A stretch of 64,000 nucleotides of DNA from Ralstonia soli. Lineage in GTDB: Bacteria; Pseudomonadota; Gammaproteobacteria; Burkholderiales; Burkholderiaceae. The first letter of the stretch is position 1, and every line of letters starts with the position of its first letter. Under the pieces are notes generated by a model. It made no database searches. It was not told the origin of the DNA and saw nothing but the letters and a program-made list of their open reading frames with translations. The stretch spans positions 620,001-684,000 of the forward strand of contig NZ_JAMXHT010000002.1 in assembly GCF_023955655.1 (NCBI RefSeq), read 5' to 3'. The position numbers were made by a program, and so were the translations under genes. Below are positions 1 to 6,539 of the stretch, in pieces.

Positions 1-1
1 G

Positions 2-730
2 GCGGACATGGCGCTCAACATGATCGACATTGTCGATCGCAATCTCTACGAACGCTCTTGTGACGTACGCTGGTGGGCTACCGACGCCGCCGTGGTCGAA
101 GCGGTGAGCCGTCCTGACAGCAGCACGACGGCTTTCGCGAGTAAGAGGCTGGGCGTCATCTTGAACAGCTACACCGTCTATTTGGACCTTTGGGTCATCG
201 ACGCTCAAGGGCGGGTGATCGCCAATGGCAGGCCACAAGCCTATCCAGATGTGCGTGGCCGGACCGTGTCAGGCGTGGACTGGTTCCGGCGCGCGTTGGC
301 GACCACATCGGGCGAAGAGTATGTGGCGCACGACATTGCGGTCTCACGGATGCTCCACAACGCCAGCGTCGCGACCTACGCCACTGCGATCCGCTCCGAG
401 GGCCAGGTCGATGGTGCGCCGCTTGGTGTGCTCGCGGTGTTCTTCAACTGGGAGCCCCAGGCCGAGACGGTGGTGAAGAGCGTGCGTGTATCCAGCGAAG
501 ACTGGCAGCGTACGCGTTGCCTGCTCATCGACTCCAATCATCGCGTGATCGCCGCCTCAGACGGCAAAGGGCTGTTGAGCGAGATATTCCCCCTCAAGGC
601 GGGCAATGCATCAACGGGTTGCTACCAAACATCTGACGGCACGCAAGTCGCCTTTGCGCGCACCCCTGGCTATGAGACCTACCCAGGTCTAGGTTGGTAT
701 GGCGTGATCGTGCAGCGGCCCGAAGCGTGA
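2..730 (+). CDS. Cache-domain sensor protein, C-terminal part (gene cut by the window edge)
   Basis: The reading frame is open from the first bases to the TGA at 728-730, so the gene starts outside the window; the ATG at position 8 is probably internal. The visible 240 residues look like a double Cache (PAS-like) extracellular ligand-binding module. An N-terminal helix with the stretch RNLYERSCDVRWWATD is followed by a DLWVIDAQGRVIANG strand-turn and a second repeat with LIDSNHRVIAAS. In related proteins such a module detects small molecules for a chemotaxis or signalling domain. No membrane segment or output domain lies in the visible part, so any signalling domain would be N-terminal. The exact family (methyl-accepting protein or other) cannot be told from this piece. 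Confidence 0.6.
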   Translation, partial: ADMALNMIDIVDRNLYERSCDVRWWATDAAVVEAVSRPDSSTTAFASKRLGVILNSYTVYLDLWVIDAQGRVIANGRPQAYPDVRGRTVSGVDWFRRALATTSGEEYVAHDIAVSRMLHNASVATYATAIRSEGQVDGAPLGVLAVFFNWEPQAETVVKSVRVSSEDWQRTRCLLIDSNHRVIAASDGKGLLSEIFPLKAGNASTGCYQTSDGTQVAFARTPGYETYPGLGWYGVIVQRPEA

Positions 731-867
731 AAGGGTAATCGAGTGCGTTAGGCCGAAACGCTAAGCAAGCGAGTGCCGCGGTATCGCCGCCTCATTCGTC
801 CCGCGTCGAAGGGTTGACCAGGTGGCTACCAAACAGCCCAACGCAAAGTAGCTGGAATTTTTCAATG

Positions 868-927
868 CCATTGTGATAACTATTCTTATCGCAATGGCTG
901 CATGGAAGCACTAAACTGCCTTCCATG
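868..927 (+). promoter_or_regulatory. Two dyads just upstream of and overlapping the recombinase start
   Basis: The first dyad has arms 868-879 and 886-897, reading CCATTGTGATAA and TTATCGCAATGG, 11 of 12 positions complementary around a 6-nt centre. The second has arms CATGGAAG (901-908) and CTTCCATG (920-927), and its right arm contains the ATG of the recombinase gene. The first could be an operator. The second could fold in the mRNA and hide the start codon. Function is inferred from position only. Confidence 0.5.
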
Positions 928-2628
928 AAAACGCGTCTGCTTCCCGTTGATCCTTCAGTCGGCACCCCGTTCGATTTCCCCGATGCCGCCGAACTGGCGG
1001 CGCTGCGTGCGTGGCATGCGGGCTTGTCCACCCGCGAGGCCGTTGAGCGCTACCTGGGCGAGCGCCTTACACCGGGGCAGTCCTCGCGCGGCGTGCTCGG
1101 CCGCATCCGGCGCGCGCTCGCCACGTTTGCCCGCCGGCGACAGCGCGAGGACTTGGCGGCGCTGTTCGAGATTTCAGCGGCCGAACGCGCCAAACAGGGC
1201 AGGGCAGCCGACCAAGCGATCGAGTTGCTCCGCACGCTGCCATTGCCAGAACCGGCCATCAGCGATGACGTGGCGCTGTGGCTGGATGCGCGCACCGTCG
1301 CCGCGCTGCGCGCCGCTGGCATCGACACCTTGGCCGATCTGACTGTCCGCGTGCCGCGTCGGCGCCGTTGGTGGGCTGTCATCCTCGGATTGGGGCAGGC
1401 CAGCGCGCGGCGTATCGAGGCCTTCTTTGCCGAACACCCCCGATTGACCGAACGTGCCCGGGCGCTGATTACTGAACAGGTCCGCGGCGCGGTGGTGCCA
1501 TGGGAGCATCTGCGTCTCCCACATGAGGTCGACGGCTCGCAAGGGCAATTCCGTGCACCGCGCGAGACCTGCGTGCTTACCGCCGACAACGATTACGAGG
1601 CCGTGCAGGCGTGGCTTTCCCTGCACGAATCGCCCGCCACCCAACGGTCGTACCGCAAAGAGGCGGAGCGCCTGATCTTGTGGGCCATCGTGGAACGCAG
1701 CCGGCCGCTGTCGTCGCTCACCACCGAGGACGCGATTGCCTACCGGAGCTTCCTGCGCCGACCGACACCGCGAGAGCGTTGGGTCGGCCCGGCCCGCCCG
1801 CGAACGTCCGTCGAGTGGCGGCCGTTCACGGACGGGTTGTCTGCGCGCTCGGTTGCCTACGCGTTGTCCGTGTTGGGGGCCATGTTCCGCTGGCTGATCC
1901 AGCAGCGCTACGTACTGGCCAACCCGTTTGCCGGCATCAAGGTACGCGGCGGCGGGAGGACTTCCGCGCTGGATGCCTCGCACGCTTTTACTGAAGGCGA
2001 ATGGGCGCTGATTCGCACCATCGCCGACGGCCTGGAGTGGTCCTGTGGCTGGGAAGTGCCAGCGGCGCAGCGGCTGCGGTTTGTGCTGGATTTTGGGTAT
2101 GCGACTGGCCTACGCGCCAGCGAACTCGTTTCTTCTAAGCTCGGCGACATCGAAACGGACCGCCAGGGCGATCACTGGCTCGACCTGGTGGGGAAGGGGA
2201 GTCGCGCTGGCAAGGTTGCTCTGCCACCGCTGGCGTGTGCGGCGCTCGATTGCTACCTGATGGAGCGGGGGCTACCGGTGACGCGGGCGCGCTGGAATCC
2301 AAAGACGCCGCTGATTGGTGGGCTGGGGATCGATGCCACTGAAGGCATTACGGGGACGCGGCTGTGGAGCGTGGTTAGACGGTTTTTTGCGACCGCGGCT
2401 GACACCATCGAAAACGACCATGCCGTACTGGCAGAAAAGCTGCGCAAGGCGAGTCCGCATTGGATGCGGCACACACACGCTACCCACGCCCTGGCGCGCG
2501 GCGCGGAATTGATTACCGTGCGCAACAATCTGCGCCATGCCTCGGTCTCGACGACCTCGATCTACCTGCACAGCGATGAGATCAAGCGCGCGCGGCAGCT
2601 TGGAGAGGCCTTTGGTGCTCGAGAATGA
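925..2628 (+). CDS. Tyrosine recombinase / phage-type integrase
   Basis: A 567-residue site-specific recombinase. The C-terminal half (about residues 215-560) is a phage-integrase catalytic domain: a SAM-like core-binding segment (about 220-340), then the first catalytic Arg in TGLRASEL, the box-II HWMRHTHATHAL with His and Arg, a His in LRHAS, and the nucleophile Tyr in SIYLHSD. The roughly 200-residue N-terminal part resembles the extra N-terminal domain (DUF3701 type) of long integrases in Burkholderiales; that assignment is from memory. All catalytic residues are present, so the enzyme is probably active. It starts at the ATG at 925, inside a hairpin-forming sequence. A decayed copy of a related C-terminal domain lies about 1.2 kb downstream, which suggests repeated insertion of such elements here. 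Confidence 0.9.
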   Translation: MKTRLLPVDPSVGTPFDFPDAAELAALRAWHAGLSTREAVERYLGERLTPGQSSRGVLGRIRRALATFARRRQREDLAALFEISAAERAKQGRAADQAIELLRTLPLPEPAISDDVALWLDARTVAALRAAGIDTLADLTVRVPRRRRWWAVILGLGQASARRIEAFFAEHPRLTERARALITEQVRGAVVPWEHLRLPHEVDGSQGQFRAPRETCVLTADNDYEAVQAWLSLHESPATQRSYRKEAERLILWAIVERSRPLSSLTTEDAIAYRSFLRRPTPRERWVGPARPRTSVEWRPFTDGLSARSVAYALSVLGAMFRWLIQQRYVLANPFAGIKVRGGGRTSALDASHAFTEGEWALIRTIADGLEWSCGWEVPAAQRLRFVLDFGYATGLRASELVSSKLGDIETDRQGDHWLDLVGKGSRAGKVALPPLACAALDCYLMERGLPVTRARWNPKTPLIGGLGIDATEGITGTRLWSVVRRFFATAADTIENDHAVLAEKLRKASPHWMRHTHATHALARGAELITVRNNLRHASVSTTSIYLHSDEIKRARQLGEAFGARE

Positions 2629-2677
2629 ACGTCTGCCCGGCGACCTCGATTGCCCCGTTTAGCCGAGGATAGGGGCA

Positions 2678-2956
2678 TTGCGATTGCACATTATTGTCCC
2701 GGGATTAGCTGCGCAGGCCGCAGTAGTCACCAAGTTCGAATCGGTGGTTGAGCAGCAATCGACCAAGCTGACAGGAGCCGGGCGGTACGCGGTCGCGCTG
2801 ATTGGGAATCAACCCAATACGGTAGCGGCGCAGCTCATTGCCACGAACCCGATGCTTGAGAGCAAGGTGCGGCGGCTCTTGCTGCTTCTGGTCGGATTCG
2901 CGTTTTTGGCCGGGGCGGTGGGCGGGCTCATCGGTGCCATGTCGGCAGGAGCATGA
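2678..2956 (+). CDS. Small hypothetical protein with one C-terminal membrane segment
   Basis: An open frame of 92 codons beginning with TTG, preceded by the purine-rich AGGATAGGGG. The first 60 residues are polar and mixed. Residues about 66-90 (LLLLLVGFAFLAGAVGGLIG) form one strongly hydrophobic, glycine-rich helix near the C-terminus, as in tail-anchored proteins. No family is recognised. It lies 49 bases after the recombinase stop codon and could be co-transcribed with it. The alternative start codon and lack of a recognised family keep confidence moderate. Confidence 0.4.
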   Translation: MRLHIIVPGLAAQAAVVTKFESVVEQQSTKLTGAGRYAVALIGNQPNTVAAQLIATNPMLESKVRRLLLLLVGFAFLAGAVGGLIGAMSAGA

Positions 2957-3029
2957 AAGAGGCACGGGCGCGGTGCAGTTGGCCCCACGGGGCGCCGTCA
3001 TTCGGACTGAGGCCCTTCCTCATAGGGGA

Positions 3030-3146
3030 CTGAGCGTGTTCTGCTAGGAAGTCACAAAGCGTGGTCCGTAGTGCTTCTTTATCGCGAATCTCGCACTCCC
3101 ATACGACCAGTACATCCCACCCCATCGTTTCAAGCGCCGCTATGTG
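3030..3146 (-). pseudogene. Remnant of a very-short-patch repair (Vsr-like) endonuclease gene
   Basis: On the minus strand the frame reads IAALETMGWDVLVVWECEI followed by RDKEALRTTLCDFLAEH. This matches the C-terminal end of Vsr endonucleases, which nick at T:G mismatches next to cytosine methylation; the GWxVLVVWECE signature is typical. A stop codon lies directly upstream in the same frame, and the catalytic N-terminal two thirds are absent. It is a decayed fragment. Vsr genes normally accompany a cytosine methyltransferase, which is not in the window. It lies directly downstream of the XRE gene on the same strand, so both may come from one lost restriction-modification or defence module. 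Confidence 0.6.
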
Positions 3147-3194
3147 CTACGCGGGAGGTCTCTTGCCCTCGATATACGAGCGATGCTTCGATGG

Positions 3195-3581
3195 TTACCA
3201 GTTCTCACGCTCCGCCGCGACCGTTACGTCGGGTGCGTTGCCCGAAACGCCTGATTTTGGCTTCACACCTCGCATCGACGCCATCTTTGGAGTGGCAGAG
3301 GTGGGCAACTGCATTCTGTTCGGCGCTGTTAGGGGATTTCTCCGCCCTTTGTCGACGTGTGCCTTATTGGATCGGCGTAATGTCAACTCAACGTTCAGCA
3401 CAGCCAGGACTCTGAACAACCGTGCAAAGCTCGCTGATGCCGGATTGGCTTCAAGTTGTGCGTAGGTTTGTTGTGTCACTCCGAGGTGGCTTGCCATGCT
3501 GGCTTGAGTCATCCCCGACTCCTTCCGAAAAGCACGCAGGAACAGACGCAGTTGGGCGACTGTCTTGATTGAGTATTCCAT
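3195..3581 (-). CDS. HipB-like XRE-family transcriptional regulator (orphan antitoxin)
   Basis: From the ATG at 3581 the protein has 128 residues (an upstream in-frame start at 3611 would add ten). The first 75 residues are an XRE helix-turn-helix domain with the layout of HipB: a short N-terminal strand, LRLFLRAFRKESGMTQASMA, recognition helix VTQQTYAQLEANP, then FARLFRVLAVLNVELTLR. HipB proteins repress their own operon and neutralise the HipA kinase. No hipA follows; the sequence downstream is a vsr remnant. The 50-residue tail rich in Pro, Lys and Ser has no recognised motif and may be a read-through extension after the original downstream gene was lost. Confidence 0.75.
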   Translation of the reverse strand: MEYSIKTVAQLRLFLRAFRKESGMTQASMASHLGVTQQTYAQLEANPASASFARLFRVLAVLNVELTLRRSNKAHVDKGRRNPLTAPNRMQLPTSATPKMASMRGVKPKSGVSGNAPDVTVAAERENW

Positions 3582-3822
3582 GGCTTGTCCCGTCCTGGAG
3601 CTTGTCTGCAATGCGAGTCGACTGGCTGTGAATTGCGATTTCGATTAACAGTCTATGACCTGTATCCCCCGAATACAAGCTATGTTATGTATTTTAGGAG
3701 GCGAGTGTGGCCCTCTCATCAATGGTCGATGTCGGCCATAGGTGAACAGATTCGGGGGAGTTGGCCGCAATCGCCGCGCGGCCCACATCAGCGTACACCT
3801 GCCGTGCGGCAGGCCTCTTGAG

Positions 3823-4032
3823 GCGGCGGCCAACACCGTCGCGGACGACCACGCGGTGCTGACAGGGAAGTCCCGCAAGGCTAGTCCGTACTGGATGCGC
3901 CATACCCATACAAGCCGCACGTTTGCAGGTGGTGCCGAGTTGACCACCCTGCGGGACCACCTGCAACACGCGTCGATCTATCCGCACAGCGATAACGTGA
4001 AACGTGCGAGGCAACCCGATGCAGCCTTTGCT
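3823..4032 (+). pseudogene. Decayed tyrosine recombinase C-terminal fragment
   Basis: The translation matches the last 75 residues of the intact recombinase at 925-2628. AANTVADDHAVL corresponds to AADTIENDHAVL, KASPYWMRHTHTSRTF to KASPHWMRHTHATHAL, and NVKRARQ to EIKRARQ. Five residues just before the tyrosine nucleophile are deleted (HAS then IYPHSD), and no catalytic domain precedes it. It is a dead relic of a second, related recombinase rather than a recent duplicate, since identity is only about two thirds. Confidence 0.75.
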
Positions 4033-4099
4033 GAAAATGACCGATGGCACGTCGTTACGACGAGTGCCTGAACATCATAAACAATGGGGTCTGACTACG

Positions 4100-4495
4100 A
4101 TGATGCCGACGTTTCAGGAGCGCCAAGAACTTAGAAATCAGTTCGCGAGTGACGTCAACAGGATGCAGCTTTGCTTGCGGAAAACGGGCACCACAGCCAG
4201 CGATGATGAGGTCGTCCAGGCCTGGGCTGAACACTCTGACGACCACTGCGCGGGTTGGCTAGGCCTTCCTGAAAGCGATGATGCCCTACATCAGCTTCTG
4301 ATGAAGTACGTGAAGATGGGAAGATCACGCGTTGTGTGGCGCGTCACCGGCACCAAGGCGACGGATGGGACAGGTGATTTCATTGTCCCGCTGCCGGCAG
4401 CTCCGTCCGAGCAGTTGGGATGGCAAATCGGGGACGAATTGTCCATTGAATGGATGGAACCAGGCACCTTGCGTCTCCGACGGATTAGCCCGTGA
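4100..4495 (+). CDS. Hypothetical protein with C-terminal AbrB/MazE-like domain
   Basis: From the ATG pair at 4100-4105 the protein has about 131 residues; the longer frame from 4004 overlaps the recombinase relic and is unlikely. Residues about 1-75 are helical and acidic with no recognised family. The last 50 residues, with FIVPLPAAPSEQLGWQIGDE followed by LSIEWMEPGTLRLRRI, have the loop-hinge-helix layout of SpoVT/AbrB swapped-hairpin DNA-binding domains, in which the LGWQIGD turn is characteristic. Such proteins are transition-state regulators or antitoxins of the MazE type. No toxin gene follows. It sits between two copies of an ATAGGTGAA-containing repeat (3738 and 5117) and may be cargo of a small mobile unit. 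Confidence 0.6.
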   Translation: MMPTFQERQELRNQFASDVNRMQLCLRKTGTTASDDEVVQAWAEHSDDHCAGWLGLPESDDALHQLLMKYVKMGRSRVVWRVTGTKATDGTGDFIVPLPAAPSEQLGWQIGDELSIEWMEPGTLRLRRISP

Positions 4496-5116
4496 ATCCG
4501 CTTGGCACAACATCCGAGCAAGTCCAATCCAACTAAGATGGCTCGCCCGGGAAAAGAAGAACGCTGGTCAACAGTCGGCGAGAGCGAAGCAAGCTCGAGC
4601 ACGTCTTCCCCATACCTCCGATGTGGTGGACAGGTGAACGGGCTTGCCTCATGGAAGCGAATCGATTTAGTTGCCGTCCGCCAACTAGGGGCTGGCGGAC
4701 TGGGAAGCCGACTGGCTGAGGAAGGATCGCTTCGCTTTTTGGTCCGCGCGGCACAAGCCGACGCGAGCGCTTGACTGGCGGGCTCTATCGCGCGTGCGCC
4801 AGAGAAGCGCGGCCGCGCTTGGATGGCAGCTGAGGCAAGCCGGCGGCGCGATACCGCAGCATACGGGCGGCAACAATGCGCGACGGCCACAACTGTTGGC
4901 CCCAAGCTACACGAAGGTCAATCTTCCTGTCCGCGCCCGCCGCCCGCCCGCCAAGCAACGGTGGGGGGCGTGTTCAATGCCAAGGAGGCCGCGCAGGCAA
5001 GAGGGGATGGACACCGCTCGCGCTCCCTTGTCCAGGTTGCTGCCTGCTGGGACGCCGGTCGCGGCACCACTGCGCCCCCCATCGGCATGGACATGCGCGC
5101 CCAGTGCGACGCCTCG

Positions 5117-5185
5117 ATAGGTGAAAGAATTTGGGGAAACTGCGCGCATATAGGTGAAAAACGTAGCGTTGATTTTTCACCTATA
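5117..5185. repeat. ATAGGTGAA repeats including a 13-bp perfect inverted repeat
   Basis: ATAGGTGAAA occurs at 5117-5126. TATAGGTGAAAAA occurs at 5149-5161 and its exact reverse complement TTTTTCACCTATA at 5173-5185, with an 11-nt centre. The two direct copies are 33 bp apart. A further related copy, ATAGGTGAACAGATT plus a G-run, lies at about 3738 beside the recombinase relic. Arrays of this kind serve as recombinase core sites, replication-protein sites or operators; nothing here decides which. Confidence 0.6.
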
Positions 5186-5411
5186 AGGACATTCAATCCC
5201 GTTCAATAGGCGCAGCCGTTCGGCTTCAAATCGGCCCTAATAAACTTCCCAAAAATCCTTTATACACAAGGCTTTTCGAGCACCTCGCCCGCAAACTGGC
5301 GGCAAAGTGCAGTAAAGAACAGCGCAAAATGCAAACGACCAGCTAGAGCTACCCCAGATTAATTCGCTATAGCGAAAAGCTTTTAAATCTTGTTAGACTA
5401 CGGCGCTAATC

Positions 5412-5616
5412 GTGGGCGGTGGCGCCCACCAACGGGCCGGAGCGGTCTTGCGTGCAGCGGCATGGCAGGTGCCAAGCCGCAAGGCGAGGGTGGCAAGCCA
5501 TCCGTGATGAGCGGCCTTGCGGGGCAAGGAGGGCGCTTGCGGCCCTTGGTGGGTCCGCCAGGGGCCGTTGACGCCACCGACCCCACGACCATCGGTTCCT
5601 GTTTTTCTTTAACGCC
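5412..5616 (+). other. Strongly structured non-coding stretch, possible RNA
   Basis: Several strong hairpins follow one another. GTGGGCG (5412-5418) pairs perfectly with CGCCCAC (5423-5429). GCGGC (5457-5461) pairs with GCCGC (5476-5480) around an inner TGGC/GCCA stem. CCGCAAGGC (5477-5485) can instead pair with GCCTTGCGG (5514-5522), which excludes the previous stem. The stretch ends in a run reading GTTTTTCTTT near 5600-5611. Mutually exclusive stems and a T-rich end are what a regulatory RNA would show, but no known family is recognised. Confidence 0.3.
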
Positions 5617-5637
5617 AGCCTGGCACTCAAACAAAAA

Positions 5638-5656
5638 GCCGGCCTCGGGGGCCGGC
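5638..5656 (-). terminator. Rho-independent terminator, minus strand
   Basis: GCCGGCC (5638-5644) and GGCCGGC (5650-5656) form a 7-bp GC stem with a 5-nt loop. On the minus strand it is followed by TTTTTG. It would stop leftward transcription, although no recognised gene on the minus strand lies to its right. The only candidate is the tiny frame ending at 5673. Confidence 0.65.
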
Positions 5657-5672
5657 TTCATGTCGAAACGAA

Positions 5673-5837
5673 TTAGGAGACAGCACACAACACATTGCTC
5701 TCACCTTTGGTGACGTGGTCCTTTGTGCAGAAGGTCCACGTCTGATTTCCTGCTGCGTCGTTGTGAGATTTTGGCACCTTTTTTGCCGAAGTCAAGGGCT
5801 TGTCGTCCCTTTTTTCTGACGCCGCAGGGCAACCCAT
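5673..5837 (-). CDS. Possible 54-residue protein just upstream of the TnsA-like gene
   Basis: A minus-strand frame from an ATG at 5837 to TAA at 5673, ending 16 bases before a good minus-strand terminator. The translation, with KKVPKSHNDAAGNQTWTF and a following CTKDHVTKGE, is polar and has no known family. Start choice is uncertain: the frame stays open into the transposition gene, and a TTG start near 5797 is another option. Position between the element end and the first transposition gene would suit a small regulator. Support is only the frame plus terminator. Confidence 0.25.
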   Translation of the reverse strand: MGCPAASEKRDDKPLTSAKKVPKSHNDAAGNQTWTFCTKDHVTKGESNVLCAVS

Positions 5838-5858
5838 TGAGATGGAACTGCTCGCGTC

Positions 5859-6539
5859 ATGAAACCCCTCCAAGCCCAAACACCTGGGGCCACGCTTCGT
5901 GCTGGCTCCGACAATGCCGGTGGCCGCGCCCGGCAACGCAAAGGCCGCCGTGCCAACCTCTGGTTCTTCCATTCCCACAAACGCAACAAGCTGCTGAGCC
6001 TTTGCGGCGATGTGCTGTTCGCCCACGCAGTCTTCGCGGAAATCGACCCCACCGTCGCCACCTACCGCTGGCCCGGCGAACTGGCCCCGGCCGATGCGGG
6101 GTCAAGCCAACGCGGATCAACGGACCTACACGTGACGTTCATTGATGGCAGCCAGCAAATCTGGCGCTGCAGCCGTTCGGCGCACAAGATGTCATTGACC
6201 GCCAGCGAGGCCGACGGCATCCCCATCCTCCTCAAGACCACCACGGATGTCGAAGCGCGCCTGGTGCGCCTGGACAACGCCTTGTTGTTGTGCGCGGCGC
6301 TGACAGCGGCCCACCACTACGATATCAACCCGGCGCATCAGGCCATCCGACAGTGCCTGCTGTTGCGCGAGCGGACCACGTTCGGTGAGCTCACGAGCCT
6401 GCCCGGGCACGACCCGGCGCTGCTGCAGGCCGCGCTCGTGCGCCTGCATCTTGAGCGCGCGGTCAGCATCGATTTGGACTCGCACCTGCTCACGCGCAAC
6501 ACCGCGGTGACACGCCTAACCTCGCGGAGTGCATCATGA
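5859..6539 (+). CDS. TnsA-like protein of a Tn7-like transposon, catalytic residues not recognisable
   Basis: A 226-residue protein and the first gene of the transposition operon. In Tn7, TnsA is the endonuclease that cuts the 5' ends of the element while TnsB cuts and joins the 3' ends. Residues about 30-110 keep the outline of a TnsA N-terminal domain: basic RKGRRANLWFFHSHKRNKL, then AEIDPTVATYRWPGEL (TnsA typically has EFDP.V..Y..QP), then STDLHVTFIDGSQQIWRC, where TnsA has PDF and the EVK motif. A clear catalytic Glu and Lys are missing. The C-terminal 80 residues resemble the winged-helix part (LRERTTFGELTSL). The gene overlaps the next one by ATGA. Identification rests mainly on context and weak motif likeness. 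Confidence 0.55.
   Translation: MKPLQAQTPGATLRAGSDNAGGRARQRKGRRANLWFFHSHKRNKLLSLCGDVLFAHAVFAEIDPTVATYRWPGELAPADAGSSQRGSTDLHVTFIDGSQQIWRCSRSAHKMSLTASEADGIPILLKTTTDVEARLVRLDNALLLCAALTAAHHYDINPAHQAIRQCLLLRERTTFGELTSLPGHDPALLQAALVRLHLERAVSIDLDSHLLTRNTAVTRLTSRSAS

Larger units (their letters stand above)
4496..5858. other. 1.36-kb stretch without a convincing protein gene, left flank of the transposon
   Basis: No frame between 4496 and about 5100 shows a recognisable protein; overlapping frames there look like noise. The interval 5117-5185 holds three copies of an ATAGGTGAA motif. Around 5318-5330 one copy of the transposon-end-like motif (AACAGCGCAAAAT) occurs. TTCGCTATAGCGAA at 5363-5376 is a perfect 14-bp palindrome. 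Positions 5412-5620 are strongly structured, and 5632-5837 may hold a tiny minus-strand gene with its own terminator. The left end of the Tn7-like element must lie somewhere in this stretch. Confidence 0.5.

Noticed and set aside
4291-4905. A 204-codon minus-strand frame opposite the AbrB-like gene
   Set aside because: No domain, heavy Arg/Ser/Ala bias and no ribosome site; treated as noise.
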